Shown here: piece after piece, positions 17,772 through 26,620 of the stretch
Layout: the number at the start of each line of letters is the position of its first letter
How positions within the stretch are numbered: the stretch's first letter is position 1
DNA from: Lunatimonas salinarum
Lineage (GTDB): Bacteria > Bacteroidota > Bacteroidia > Cytophagales > Cyclobacteriaceae
Reading direction: 5' to 3'
DNA length: 64,000 bases
NCBI RefSeq assembly: GCF_017811155.1
Contig: NZ_JACVCV010000010.1
Location: forward strand, 62,001-126,000
Translations under genes and position numbers: made by a program
The notes under the pieces: generated by a model
Database searches by the model: none
Seen by the model: the letters and a program-made list of their open reading frames with translations, nothing else
Told to the model about the DNA's origin: nothing

Positions 17772-18759
17772 AAGCGCCCCACATCCCCTCGATAAGCTCG
17801 GTATAAAATTCCTGGATGGTATTCCCCACTGCCCGTACCTGCTGGGAAATCAGACTGGTCTCCGTTTGACCTGGCACGGTATTCAGCTCGATAAAGAAAA
17901 ACCTCCCGGAATCCCTTTCCAAAAAATAGTCCATACGCACCGCACCCCGGCAGTTTAGGCGTTCGTAGACCGACTTGGCGATACGCTCCACCCGAAGAAC
18001 CTCCTCCGAAGTCATGCGCCCGGGCGTAATTTCTTCAGATACTCCCGGTGTATATTTTGCTTCAAAATCGAAAAACTCCTTTGAGCTGATAATCTCCGTT
18101 GCCGGCAATACCCTAATCTCTCCTGCCGCTTTATACATTCCTACGGAAAACTCACGCCCGGAAATAAACTCCTCTACCAACACCTGCGTATCTTCCCTAA
18201 AGGCTTTTTCCAGCGCCTCTCCCAGGTCATCGCCACTTACCACCTTGCTCATACCGATGCTGCTACCACCGTTATTGGGCTTGACAAACACCGGAAAACC
18301 TAGCGTGGAAATTACACGGGCAACGTGTCCCGATTGGTTGCCAAACAACTGCAGGGAACGGGCCACATGCAGCTCTTCGATTTCCTCCACAATGGCCTTT
18401 GTATATCCCTTGTTCATGGTGATCGCGGAAGTAGCCGGATCGCAAGTCGTATAGGGAATGTCCAGCATATCCAGGTACCCAGCTAGCTTTCCATCTTCAC
18501 CGGGTGAACCATGAATGATATTGAATACCCCGTCGAAGGTAATCTTTTTCCCGTCCAGGAAAAGGGAAAAATCGTTTCGGTCTACCGGTATTCGTTCACC
18601 ATCTTCCGTGAGGTAATACCATTCCTCCGGGTAGATAAAAACCTTATATACATCATAAAGACGCTTATCGAGGTGTTTTTCCACTACTGCGGCACTCTTT
18701 AACGATACCACTGACTCACCGGTAAACCCACCGGTGACCAACGCAATTTTCTTTTTCAT
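17770..18759 (-). CDS. ddl: D-alanine--D-alanine ligase
   Basis: ATP-grasp enzyme joining two D-Ala for peptidoglycan synthesis. It is 329 aa beginning MKKKIALVTGGFTGESVVSL; the family's usual GG-x-S-x-E-x-x-V-S motif appears as GGFTGESVVS. HGSPGEDGKLAGYLDML is the variant of HGxxGEDGxxQG, with Lys-Leu-Ala replacing the usual residues after GEDG. FVKPNNGGSSIGMSKV and VEEFISGREFSVGMY (ATP grasp) and FIELNTVPGQTETSLI (metal and D-Ala site) are present. It is transcribed toward metK and away from the DPP IV gene. Confidence 0.93.
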   Translation of the reverse strand: MKKKIALVTGGFTGESVVSLKSAAVVEKHLDKRLYDVYKVFIYPEEWYYLTEDGERIPVDRNDFSLFLDGKKITFDGVFNIIHGSPGEDGKLAGYLDMLDIPYTTCDPATSAITMNKGYTKAIVEEIEELHVARSLQLFGNQSGHVARVISTLGFPVFVKPNNGGSSIGMSKVVSGDDLGEALEKAFREDTQVLVEEFISGREFSVGMYKAAGEIRVLPATEIISSKEFFDFEAKYTPGVSEEITPGRMTSEEVLRVERIAKSVYERLNCRGAVRMDYFLERDSGRFFFIELNTVPGQTETSLISQQVRAVGNTIQEFYTELIEGMWGA

Positions 18760-18989
18760 TTATCTACCCTGTTCGTAACTGGAAAAACAGCATTCTATCG
18801 CACATGAATGGAAGAAATCAAAACTTGTACATGGCAATCACTGGCGAATTTCCGAATTTTCAGTTAAAAATACGGCGGCTGGTCTATAAATTATACAGAG
18901 AAGCAGAAAAAGGGAGCAACGTATAAAACCTAGCTCAAAGATCCTAACCTTTCATCCAATGAATCTTTTTCCGCAAGGCAACAAATGGC

Positions 18990-18997
18990 TATATTTG
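18990..18997 (+). promoter_or_regulatory. -7 element (TATATTTG) of the DPP IV gene
   Basis: An exact TAnnTTTG 18 bases before the ATG at 19016. It lies downstream of an alternative in-frame ATG at 18959, which supports 19016 as the real start. A TTTT lies at the -33 position. Confidence 0.5.
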
Positions 18998-19015
18998 GTT
19001 TCAAAATCAATCGCT

Positions 19016-21190
19016 ATGTCGCAAAAACTACCTATCCTGCTGTGTTGGTTTATGGTTGCCTCCCTTGCCCTTCATGCCCAGCAAAAGAAAAATGTAACGC
19101 TGGAAGATGTATTCAAGACTTCCACATTCAGTCAAAAGGGGGTCTATGGTATCAATTGGATGAAAGACGGCAAATACTACAGTACCTTATCCGGAGAAAA
19201 CGCCGCCAGGGTGGTAAAGGTAAACTTGGCAACCGGTGAGGAAGAAGCTGTGTTGGTGGACGGAGAAAAACTTGGCATTCGCTTTTCTGACTATTCATTT
19301 AACTCCGACGAAACCTTTGCGTTGCTTAGTTCCGATGTAGAACGCGTCTACCGCCGATCCTCCAAGGCCGTATACCACGTATTGGATATGACTTCCGGCA
19401 CTATTCAGCCCTTGCTGGAAGGAGAAAAAGTCTCCTATGCCACCCTATCACCCGACAATACCAAGGTGGCTTATGTAAAGGATAACAATCTTTTCTACAA
19501 GGACTTGAAGACAGGCAGCATTACCCAAGTTACCCACGACGGCAAAACCAACGAAATCATCAACGGTGCAGCCGATTGGGTGTATGAAGAGGAATTTTCG
19601 ATGGCACAGGCATTTGCCTGGTCACCTCAAGGAGATAAAATTGCCTTCATTCGGTTTGATGAGACCGAAGTGCCCGTTTTTAACATGCAGATCTGGGGAG
19701 ACCTATACCCCTCAGACTACCTTTTCAAATACCCAAAAGCCGGTGAAAAAAACGCCCAAGTGGGGATACACGTATACCACTTGAACATGGGAAAAACCCA
19801 AAAAATGAATGCTGGGGAAGAAGAAGATATCTACCTCCCGCGTATCTATTGGACCGGCGACAACAATACCTTGGCCTTTATCCGGCTAAACCGCCTGCAA
19901 AATCAGCTGGACCTCCTGCATGCGGATGCTTCCACCGGAACTAGTCGGCTAATACTTCATGAGGAATCCACAACCTACGTGGACCTAGACTACAACGACA
20001 ACCTGCAATACCTCAGCGACAACAAGAGTTTTATTACCACCTCAGAGAAAAGCGGTTACAAGCACATCTACCATTATGATATGGATGGTAAACTGATCCG
20101 TCAGGTAACGAGCGGTGACTGGGAAGTAACCAACCTTGTGGGAGTAGACGAGAAAAACAAGAAAATCTATTTCGAATCCACAGAAGTGTCCCCCTTGGAA
20201 AGGCACCTGTATGTGATCAACCTAAACGGTACCGGAAAAAAACGGCTCAACATGGCGTCCGGATCCTACAGCACCAATATGAGTCCAGACTTCAAGTATT
20301 ATATCAGCAGCCACAGCACCGCATCTACACCCTTACAGGTAAGCCTTCACGATGCTTCGGGGAAGACCATTAAGGTCTTAGAAACCAACGAAGACTTGCA
20401 AAAACGCATGAAAGAGTTTGCTTTAGGGGAAAAGGAATTTTTCAATTTCAACACCGTGGATGGCACTTCCCTCAATGGCTACTTGATCAAACCCGCCAAT
20501 TTTGACGAAACAAAAAGATACCCCGTACTAATGTATGTGTATGGTGGTCCGGGTTCGCAAAATGTACGAAACGCCTGGGGAGGAACCAGAGATTTTTGGC
20601 ACCATCACCTGGCTGCGCAAGGTTACCTGATCGCGTGTGTGGACAATCGCGGCACAGGTGGACGCGGAAGAGACTTTAAGCATGTAACCTATGCCAATTT
20701 AGGGAAACTGGAAACCGAAGATCAGATCGCCGCAGCAAAACACCTAGGAGGACTTTCCTTTGTGGATTCAGATCGTATCGGAATCTGGGGTTGGTCCTAC
20801 GGGGGATATATGTCCTCCCTATCACTGATGCTGGGCCACGATGTATTCAAGACAGCCATAGCAGTAGCACCTGTAACCACATGGAGGTATTACGACACCA
20901 TCTACACCGAGCGATATTTACAAACACCCCAACTGAATGCCAAAGGCTACGACGATTACAGCCCCATTACCCATGTAGATAAGCTTAAGGGGAACTATCT
21001 GCTGATTCATGGCACCGGTGATGACAATGTTCACTTCCAAAACAGCGTGGATCTACTCAATGCACTCGTGGCAGCTGATAAACAATTTGAAACCTTCTAC
21101 TACCCCAATCGCAACCATGGGATTGGAGGAGGGAATACCACTTGGCATTTGTATAACATGATGACAGATTTTATCAAGCGAAAGCTATAA
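19016..21190 (+). CDS. Dipeptidyl peptidase IV-type S9 serine peptidase (exported)
   Basis: Cleaves X-Pro or X-Ala dipeptides from N-termini, likely in the periplasm. From ATG 19016 it is 724 aa with a signal peptide (about 1-21, ending LALHAQ). Residues 30-470 form the eight-bladed propeller (DPPIV_N), including ADWVYEEEFSMAQAFAWSP, which holds the DPP IV double-Glu motif that anchors the substrate N-terminus. The C-terminal alpha/beta hydrolase has GIWGWSYGGYMSSLSLM (nucleophile Ser), HGTGDDNVHFQNS (Asp) and YPNRNHGIGG (His). An upstream ATG (18959) would add 19 residues and destroy the signal; the promoter at 18990 argues against it. A terminator follows. Confidence 0.93.
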   Translation: MSQKLPILLCWFMVASLALHAQQKKNVTLEDVFKTSTFSQKGVYGINWMKDGKYYSTLSGENAARVVKVNLATGEEEAVLVDGEKLGIRFSDYSFNSDETFALLSSDVERVYRRSSKAVYHVLDMTSGTIQPLLEGEKVSYATLSPDNTKVAYVKDNNLFYKDLKTGSITQVTHDGKTNEIINGAADWVYEEEFSMAQAFAWSPQGDKIAFIRFDETEVPVFNMQIWGDLYPSDYLFKYPKAGEKNAQVGIHVYHLNMGKTQKMNAGEEEDIYLPRIYWTGDNNTLAFIRLNRLQNQLDLLHADASTGTSRLILHEESTTYVDLDYNDNLQYLSDNKSFITTSEKSGYKHIYHYDMDGKLIRQVTSGDWEVTNLVGVDEKNKKIYFESTEVSPLERHLYVINLNGTGKKRLNMASGSYSTNMSPDFKYYISSHSTASTPLQVSLHDASGKTIKVLETNEDLQKRMKEFALGEKEFFNFNTVDGTSLNGYLIKPANFDETKRYPVLMYVYGGPGSQNVRNAWGGTRDFWHHHLAAQGYLIACVDNRGTGGRGRDFKHVTYANLGKLETEDQIAAAKHLGGLSFVDSDRIGIWGWSYGGYMSSLSLMLGHDVFKTAIAVAPVTTWRYYDTIYTERYLQTPQLNAKGYDDYSPITHVDKLKGNYLLIHGTGDDNVHFQNSVDLLNALVAADKQFETFYYPNRNHGIGGGNTTWHLYNMMTDFIKRKL

Positions 21191-21215
21191 GAAACCCCCA
21201 TATAGTGCCCTTAAT

Positions 21216-21254
21216 CCTCCCGAAAACGGCCGTTTTCGGGAGGCTTTGTTTTTT
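21216..21254 (+). terminator. Terminator after the DPP IV gene
   Basis: A 13-bp perfect stem (21216-21228 with 21231-21243, a two-base loop by strict pairing) followed by CTTTG and a T run. Confidence 0.9.
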
Positions 21255-21298
21255 TGGCGTAATTCGCTAAATTGATCGAGCGCTAAACCCAATCTAAG

Positions 21299-21673
21299 AT
21301 GAACGAACGTATCAACACCACCCTTCACACGGTCAGTTTCGTGCTGATGGTGGCCCTTATCCTTTGGCATTTTGTTGCCTCATCGGTTACTTTTCCGTAT
21401 GTCCTGACGATCCTAATCGTCGCATTGATCGCAATAGAGGTGGTCAGCCTGATCATGGTCTCCAAAACATACCCCGAAAACCACACCTCCTTCAAGATCG
21501 GTATTATTGCAGGGTTGTGCATTTTACTAGGAATCAAAACCATGATGCCCACCCTTTTTGTGCCACTTACCGTCACAGTGGTAGCCGTTAACTTCCTATA
21601 TAATTTTTACACCGGCAACAAACGTAGACGAGGTGCCTATAAACGCAGAAAGGCCAAAAGGCTGAAATTATAG
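21299..21673 (+). CDS. Small membrane protein with a very basic tail, unknown function
   Basis: A 124-aa protein with four hydrophobic segments (about 11-29, 31-53, 67-80 and 84-98) and a strongly basic C-terminus from residue 107, KRRRGAYKRRKAKRLKL, predicted cytoplasmic. Such a tail could bind nucleic acid or acidic lipids, but no family is recognised. It stands after a strong terminator and 71 bases before the next gene. An overlapping ORF in another frame (21364-21591) is a shadow. Confidence 0.65.
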   Translation: MNERINTTLHTVSFVLMVALILWHFVASSVTFPYVLTILIVALIAIEVVSLIMVSKTYPENHTSFKIGIIAGLCILLGIKTMMPTLFVPLTVTVVAVNFLYNFYTGNKRRRGAYKRRKAKRLKL

Positions 21674-21744
21674 GGTAGCCGAACCCCAAAAAGGCATGGC
21701 TTTTGAATAACGTGTTAAACTTGCGGTATAGGATAGCATACCGA

Positions 21745-22299
21745 ATGAAAACAGCCAGAAAAATGAATCAAAAAGGGGAAAAGGTGGTAATACAGGAACC
21801 GAGATGGAAACATTGGGCGATTTGGGGGGTATTTCTTGCAGGGATTTTTCTATTCAATGCTGCCAATGCGCAGGAAAAACTCAAGAAACTGGTCGAGGAA
21901 AGGGAAATACTACACCGAGAGTGGCAGGAATCGGAAAGTCAAAAAACCGGGATTTTCGGAAATCGTACCAAAAGGGATCTGATCGCCACCCAGGAATGGA
22001 TGTCACGGATCATCCAAAAAGACAATCAAATCATGGCGGAATTGGAAATGCTTAAGGATATCGAAACCACCACGATTAGCCACGAAAAAGAGGATTACAA
22101 GTTTATTGCCCAAAAGCAGCAAAACGATATCGGGATCTTAAAACGAGCCCTTGCGGAAAAAGAGTTGGAAGTAGAAAAAGCCAAAGCGGATGGCTTAACC
22201 AACGAATGGGCGGCCTTTCTTTTGTTTTTGACCACTTTGGTCTTCGGCTACTTATATTTTAAAGCCAGAAAAATACACAACGATCAGCCGGTAGGTTAG
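21745..22299 (+). CDS. Coiled-coil protein with membrane anchor, unknown function
   Basis: About 184 aa from ATG 21745; TTG 21703 and ATG 21763 are alternative starts. A hydrophobic segment with signal-peptide character (AIWGVFLAGIFLFNAANAQ) is followed by a Glu/Lys-rich region predicted to be coiled coil (about residues 45-150: LKKLVEEREILHREWQESES, DIGILKRALAEKELEVEKAK), and a C-terminal membrane helix (AAFLLFLTTLVFGYLYF) with a short basic end. If the first segment is cleaved, the coiled coil lies in the periplasm, held by the C-terminal helix. No family recognised. Its stop codon overlaps that of the convergent DUF3810 gene. Confidence 0.6.
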   Translation: MKTARKMNQKGEKVVIQEPRWKHWAIWGVFLAGIFLFNAANAQEKLKKLVEEREILHREWQESESQKTGIFGNRTKRDLIATQEWMSRIIQKDNQIMAELEMLKDIETTTISHEKEDYKFIAQKQQNDIGILKRALAEKELEVEKAKADGLTNEWAAFLLFLTTLVFGYLYFKARKIHNDQPVG

Positions 22300-23372
22300 G
22301 CTCCTTTCAGCTGGTTCCGCCAGGCATATACCAACATGGGGAGTTGCGCATAACTTTGAACGCCCGCCTTTACACCTTGGGTTTTCAAATAGAGGTCGTT
22401 TGACATTCGACTTACCTCAGAAAACATCGGTGTAATGGACAGGATATTTCTACGGATTGAAGCCAAGTCATTTATGATTCCCTGAGGGAGTGTGGTGGTA
22501 AACTCCCTATATTTATCTGGGCTGATCCGATATAAATCGTTCAGTTGATACCTTAGCAACTTTAAATGCCCTGCATACTTCAGTAGAAAAGATTCGCTGT
22601 TGGTGCAGATGACCCACGCAATAAAATTTGCCTCCCCTTCGTCGGTAACGCCATAGCTATGGGCCATCTCGTGGGCTACGGTAAAGGGCTTTTCCAAGGC
22701 ATGTAGGCTTGGATCTATGTAGCTTTCCCCCGTAAAGGGAAAGTAGATACCATATATGCCCATATGCCGCATAAAACCCGCCGGATAAAACTCCCGGGTC
22801 CGAGGCTTACCCGAATAATTCAACCCTAACAGGTACAGATTTTCCCCTACCTCAGCCCTCACCAGTGCTTCCAATTCGGCATAATCCATGGATTCTTCGA
22901 TGGCTGAAGTGTCTCTCCGAATATAGGGACGTGCCTGTGTAAGCAGGTTACGGGTAAGTTGCATTTCCTCTAGCAACAGCTCCTCATCTAGAGAGGAAGG
23001 CCTAAGATTAAGCTGTTCAAAAATCGGGATGCGCTGATAATTATAACCCCACAACACCAAAAAGAAAAAGACCAATAGGCCAGCACCATTACAGAGCGAT
23101 CGAAAGCTGTACAAGAGTCGATCTTTCCATCCGAAGCTCCGATAGCAAATCCTGAACACAAAATATCCCAGTACTCCTAAACCGGAAGCCAAAAATAAAT
23201 ATACTGTCGGAAAAGGTAACCTGGATAGGGAAGCATCTACACTATTTCTGATCACCGGGAAAATGGTGCGCGAATAAAGCTCTTCGGTCTGCTCAGGAAA
23301 CCTAACGGCCAAAAAACGAATTATCAATGCGAATAACCCCAAAAAACTCCATGCCCAGTTTCCTTTGACCAT
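22296..23372 (-). CDS. DUF3810 membrane protein with HExxH zinc-peptidase motif
   Basis: A 358-aa protein. The N-terminal third has about three membrane helices (near 7-23, 56-76, 95-110), then a soluble domain. The motif HEMAHSYG at residues 234-241 followed by EGEANFIAW (Glu245 and Glu247) looks like a gluzincin-type zinc site (HExxH plus a downstream Glu), which is the known core of DUF3810. A membrane-bound zinc metallopeptidase is therefore inferred, with substrate unknown. It is transcribed leftward and its stop overlaps the convergent neighbour by four bases. Confidence 0.88.
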   Translation of the reverse strand: MVKGNWAWSFLGLFALIIRFLAVRFPEQTEELYSRTIFPVIRNSVDASLSRLPFPTVYLFLASGLGVLGYFVFRICYRSFGWKDRLLYSFRSLCNGAGLLVFFFLVLWGYNYQRIPIFEQLNLRPSSLDEELLLEEMQLTRNLLTQARPYIRRDTSAIEESMDYAELEALVRAEVGENLYLLGLNYSGKPRTREFYPAGFMRHMGIYGIYFPFTGESYIDPSLHALEKPFTVAHEMAHSYGVTDEGEANFIAWVICTNSESFLLKYAGHLKLLRYQLNDLYRISPDKYREFTTTLPQGIINDLASIRRNILSITPMFSEVSRMSNDLYLKTQGVKAGVQSYAQLPMLVYAWRNQLKGA

Positions 23373-23411
23373 ACACCTAAAGAGAGTCTCCTGTTGACTA
23401 AACCAGCACCA

Positions 23412-24017
23412 TCAAACACCCTCTGCCTCTACGCGTTTCACTTCCGGAAGCATGCGGGTAAGGAGGTTTTCGATGCCAGCTTTGAGAGTAATGGTACTGG
23501 AAGGACACCCCGAACAGGACCCTTGTAGCAACACCTTCACCACTCCGTCCTGAAAACTGTGAAAAACAATGGCACCGCCATCCTGCTCTACTGCCGGTCG
23601 GATGTATTCATCCAGTATACCCTTGATCTTCTTCACGCTCTCGCTGTCCGCCTCGTCAAACAAGGGATCTTTTTCAAGAACCACGTTAACCGGTGCCTTT
23701 CCATCTTCCAGATAGGCCTTGATATGGTTTCGGATAAAATCTTGAATCTCGGGCCATTCCACAGACTCCGTTTTAGTGACCGTGACGAAGTTTGACGCGA
23801 TAAATACCCGCTCTACAGCCGCAAAATTAAATAGCTCTTTGGCCAGGGGGGAGTTCGATGTACTCTCCAGGTTGGGATAATCGTAGCTCACGCCTTCATC
23901 AGCGAGCATAAAATTTGCCACAAATTTCAACGAATTAGGATTTGGATTGGCCTCCATGTACAGGTGTACGGGCCTTTTCTGTGCTTGCAACATGGATTCG
24001 AATAGTTCTTTATCCAC
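23412..24017 (-). CDS. NifU/Nfu-type iron-sulfur cluster carrier protein
   Basis: A 201-aa protein with an N-terminal Nfu domain (about 16-105, including MEANPNPNSLKFVANFML) and a C-terminal NifU domain (about 127-200) holding the cluster-binding CSGCPSS with Cys168 and Cys171. Such proteins bind a [4Fe-4S] cluster at a dimer interface and pass it to target enzymes in the cytoplasm. The next Met (codon 9) is another possible start. It precedes the DUF3810 gene on the same strand, 39 bases apart, but the two are not obviously related. Confidence 0.92.
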   Translation of the reverse strand: MDKELFESMLQAQKRPVHLYMEANPNPNSLKFVANFMLADEGVSYDYPNLESTSNSPLAKELFNFAAVERVFIASNFVTVTKTESVEWPEIQDFIRNHIKAYLEDGKAPVNVVLEKDPLFDEADSESVKKIKGILDEYIRPAVEQDGGAIVFHSFQDGVVKVLLQGSCSGCPSSTITLKAGIENLLTRMLPEVKRVEAEGV

Positions 24018-24182
24018 TTTTAACAGCTATGACGCCAATTAGTTCCTAACCAGCCAAAATTTACTGCCCAATGAATACCAGGTATAGAAGGCTTATCGCT
24101 AACCCAATCGCATGCTAAAAAAAGATTTTTTCGCGTACGTGTTTCACGCGGTTTTAAAGACATAGAGAAAAATTACACAGAT

Positions 24183-24887
24183 ATGAAAAATCTCATGATG
24201 CAAATCTTCTGCGTTTTCGCTTTTTATGCGGCCACAGCCCAGACTGAGGTAAATATGATTGGAGGTATAAACCTTTCCTCCGGTACTTCTACATTTTCCG
24301 CGCCCTACTTCGGAGGCCGTACAGTTGCTCACTTTGCCCCCAGAGTCGGCCTGACGTTGGAACAGGATTTACGAGATCGGTGGGGGCTGTATACCGGACT
24401 CCTTTATTCTGGAAAAGGATTCAAATTAAACTTTGAGCAGTTGAAAGATGGAGTAGGTGAGGGTGAGGCAAAGTTTGCACTAAATTACCTTGAACTTCCG
24501 ATAATGGCGTATTGCAAAATAAACAAATTCCAAGCACAACTGGGTACTTACGCTGCTTTCGCTATCAACGGCAGAAGTACCACAGTCTTTGAGTACTTGG
24601 AGTCGGGCATTTCCCAGAAATTGGTGAATGAGCAATCACTTATTTTCAGTGATATAGCTGCAACGGAAGACGATCTTCTGATTCCCTTCGGGTTTCGGCG
24701 AAGCGATTTTGGCTTGATGGCAGGCCTCGCCTATCAACTATCTGATACTGGAAAACTCAGCTTTCTATTCAGCAAGGGACTCACCAACGTTATTTCCAAT
24801 GGGCTGAATAGTGCAAACCCCGTACTGAATAACGCCGCTTTCAGCGTTTCCCTATCTTTTGCGATAAATAGAATAAATCACCTATAA
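24183..24887 (+). CDS. Outer-membrane beta-barrel protein (PorT-like family)
   Basis: A 234-aa protein with a signal peptide (MKNLMMQIFCVFAFYAATAQ, residues 1-20) and alternating beta-strand patterns: GRTVAHFAPRVGLTLEQDL, RWGLYTGLLYSGKGFKLNF, ALNYLELPIMAYCKINKFQA, RRSDFGLMAGLAYQLSD, ending NNAAFSVSLSFAINRINHL with alternate hydrophobic residues. This fits the PorT-type outer-membrane beta-barrel family common in Bacteroidota, where LNYLELPI is a frequent motif. Function is unknown. It sits 76 bases before the ECF sigma gene and may or may not belong to that unit. The spacer before it holds a CGCGT/ACGCG hairpin (about 24132-24151). Confidence 0.8.
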   Translation: MKNLMMQIFCVFAFYAATAQTEVNMIGGINLSSGTSTFSAPYFGGRTVAHFAPRVGLTLEQDLRDRWGLYTGLLYSGKGFKLNFEQLKDGVGEGEAKFALNYLELPIMAYCKINKFQAQLGTYAAFAINGRSTTVFEYLESGISQKLVNEQSLIFSDIAATEDDLLIPFGFRRSDFGLMAGLAYQLSDTGKLSFLFSKGLTNVISNGLNSANPVLNNAAFSVSLSFAINRINHL

Positions 24888-24963
24888 TCCTTCTGTTTCA
24901 AACCCTTTTAACTTAAATTCCCGAAGCTCCCCTCCACCAAATAATGCCACCGGCTACTTTACG

Positions 24964-25476
24964 ATGAATGATTACGATAAAGAGTTCAAAATAATGTACC
25001 TGCGGTTTTTTAAACCTCTGACGGTGTTTTCATGCAAATACACCCACGATTTGGAGTTGGCTGAAGACGTGGTTCAGAACGTTTTTCTCTCCCTTTATGA
25101 CAGCCGAAACCACCTTCATGTACATAGTTCACTGAAATCCTACTTGTACCGGGCGGTGTATAATCAGACCATGGATGCATTAAAAAGAGAATCGAAAAAA
25201 ATCTCCGACGTACAGGCAAATGTAATGGTCCAAGAAGAATTCCGAGACCTCGTAGAAGAGGCAGAGTTCATACATGAAATCCAAAAGGCTTTGGACTCGC
25301 TGCCAAAGGGTTGTAGAAATGTTTTCACCATGAGCAGAAATGATGGCCTCAGCAATAAAGAAATCTCCAAACAGCTAAATATCTCCATCAGAACCGTAGA
25401 AACACAAATTAGCAAAGCCTTAAAAATACTCCGGGAAAAGGTTTACAGGGTCCATGCCTTCCTGCTCCTATTCTAA
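24964..25476 (+). CDS. ECF RNA polymerase sigma factor
   Basis: A 170-aa ECF sigma factor of the Bacteroidota expansion type. Region 2 shows FKPLTVFSCKYTHDLELAED and VVQNVFLSLY (core RNAP contact and -10 melting), and region 4 shows LPKGCRNVFTMSRNDGLSNK with the helix-turn-helix EISKQLNISIRTVETQISKA. Its neighbour is a FecR-type anti-sigma gene, followed by an STN-bearing TonB receptor, the classical arrangement in which ligand transport signals through FecR to release or activate the sigma factor. It most likely drives transcription of the genes at 25532-30333 (inference). Confidence 0.93.
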   Translation: MNDYDKEFKIMYLRFFKPLTVFSCKYTHDLELAEDVVQNVFLSLYDSRNHLHVHSSLKSYLYRAVYNQTMDALKRESKKISDVQANVMVQEEFRDLVEEAEFIHEIQKALDSLPKGCRNVFTMSRNDGLSNKEISKQLNISIRTVETQISKALKILREKVYRVHAFLLLF

Positions 25477-25531
25477 AAAAATGAACACCTAGGAGACTTA
25501 GAGAGCTGATAACTTTAAATCATGACAAATT

Positions 25532-26494
25532 ATGAAAACCCGTGAAAACATAGATTCGCTCATCGTCAAAAAACTCAGTGGCAAAGCGACCGAGGAAGAA
25601 CTTCAAACGCTGGAAGATTGGAGACAAGCAAGCGAAATAAATCGCCGGTATTTAGCGCAAATGCATAAAATATGGGAAAAATCGATGGATTCTGAAATTT
25701 ACCGGAAAATAGATCTTGACAAAAACTGGAAAAAGTTTCAAACCCACTCTGAATGGGGTAAAGGCAAGAGTCTATCATTTCACACTAGCTGGTGGAAGGT
25801 AGCTGCGGTAATTTTCTTTACCGTTAGTGGTGCATGGATGGGGTATAAATTTTGGATCGGGCAACTAACGGTTACTATAGCTGCCCATGAACAGTCAGTA
25901 TCGCACTATCTTCCCGACGGCAGCTTTGTTTACCTTCAGCCCAACTCATCGATTTCCTACATGCCTGAAAGCTTTCAGCATTCGGAACGGAAGGTATATC
26001 TAGTAGGAAAAGCCTACTTCTCGGTCCATAAAAAGGAAAACAGCGCGCACTTTATCATCAATACGTTTAACAGCCAAACGACTGTACTAGGCACCTCGTT
26101 TACCCTCAATTCCGATAAAACAGCAAATTTTACCCGCTTGTCTCTTTACGAAGGAAGGGTTTTGTTTACCAGCATTCGTGGTGACTCTGTAACGCTACTA
26201 CCTGGCGAAAGGGGTATTCTAACAGGGGATAAGCTGATTGAAGAAAATTTTCAGGAGAATCTCAAGTCCTTGAATTTTCAAAATACCCCGGTAGAGGACG
26301 TGTTCAATGCATTGAGCGAAACGTATCTCGTGGATTTTGTCTTGGAGGAGGCCTGGCCTTCCTGCAGAATTAGCGGAAATCTGGATGGCAGTACACTCGA
26401 AGAAACTATGCGACACTTGGAGTTTATCCTGGGAATCAACTACCGCAAAAACGCGCACCTGGTAATCATTGATAAAATAGAATGCCTAGAATAA
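25532..26494 (+). CDS. FecR-family anti-sigma regulator
   Basis: A 320-aa inner-membrane regulator. The cytoplasmic N-terminal part (1-85) would bind the ECF factor encoded just upstream; a membrane helix lies at about 90-110 (WWKVAAVIFFTVSGAWMGYK); the periplasmic FecR domain (about 125-225) contains SHYLPDGSFVYLQPNSSISY and TVLGTSFTLNSD; and a C-terminal DUF4974 domain (about 250-318) has LNFQNTPVEDVFNALSETY. The periplasmic part would contact the STN domain of the TonB receptor at 26817. A stable hairpin lies directly after the stop codon. Confidence 0.93.
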   Translation: MKTRENIDSLIVKKLSGKATEEELQTLEDWRQASEINRRYLAQMHKIWEKSMDSEIYRKIDLDKNWKKFQTHSEWGKGKSLSFHTSWWKVAAVIFFTVSGAWMGYKFWIGQLTVTIAAHEQSVSHYLPDGSFVYLQPNSSISYMPESFQHSERKVYLVGKAYFSVHKKENSAHFIINTFNSQTTVLGTSFTLNSDKTANFTRLSLYEGRVLFTSIRGDSVTLLPGERGILTGDKLIEENFQENLKSLNFQNTPVEDVFNALSETYLVDFVLEEAWPSCRISGNLDGSTLEETMRHLEFILGINYRKNAHLVIIDKIECLE

Positions 26495-26521
26495 TGCCGA
26501 AGGATTTTGGGAATCCGGCAT
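26494..26521 (+). other. Stable hairpin directly after the FecR stop
   Basis: ATGCCG (26494-26499) pairs with CGGCAT (26516-26521), with GATT/AATC extending the stem inward. There is no T run, so it is more likely a processing or stability element between fecR and the receptor gene than a terminator. Confidence 0.45.
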
Positions 26522-26550
26522 CATTCACCTTTCAAGCTAACTACTTAAAA

Positions 26551-26620
26551 GAAATCAAGCCTGCCTACCGGACGGGCCGGCATCCCGATAAAACCGGACA
26601 AGATGTCCCCTTTGAAAAAT
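26551..26620. repeat. Degenerate REP-like GC-rich palindromic sequence
   Basis: AAGCCTGCCTACCGG followed by ACGGGCCGGCATCCCGATAAAACCGGAC resembles the CCTGCCTGCCGGTAGGCAGG palindrome at 39340-39359. It sits just before the first 91-base repeat unit. The rest of the 322-base gap between fecR and the receptor gene is taken up by the hairpin and the repeat units. Confidence 0.4.
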
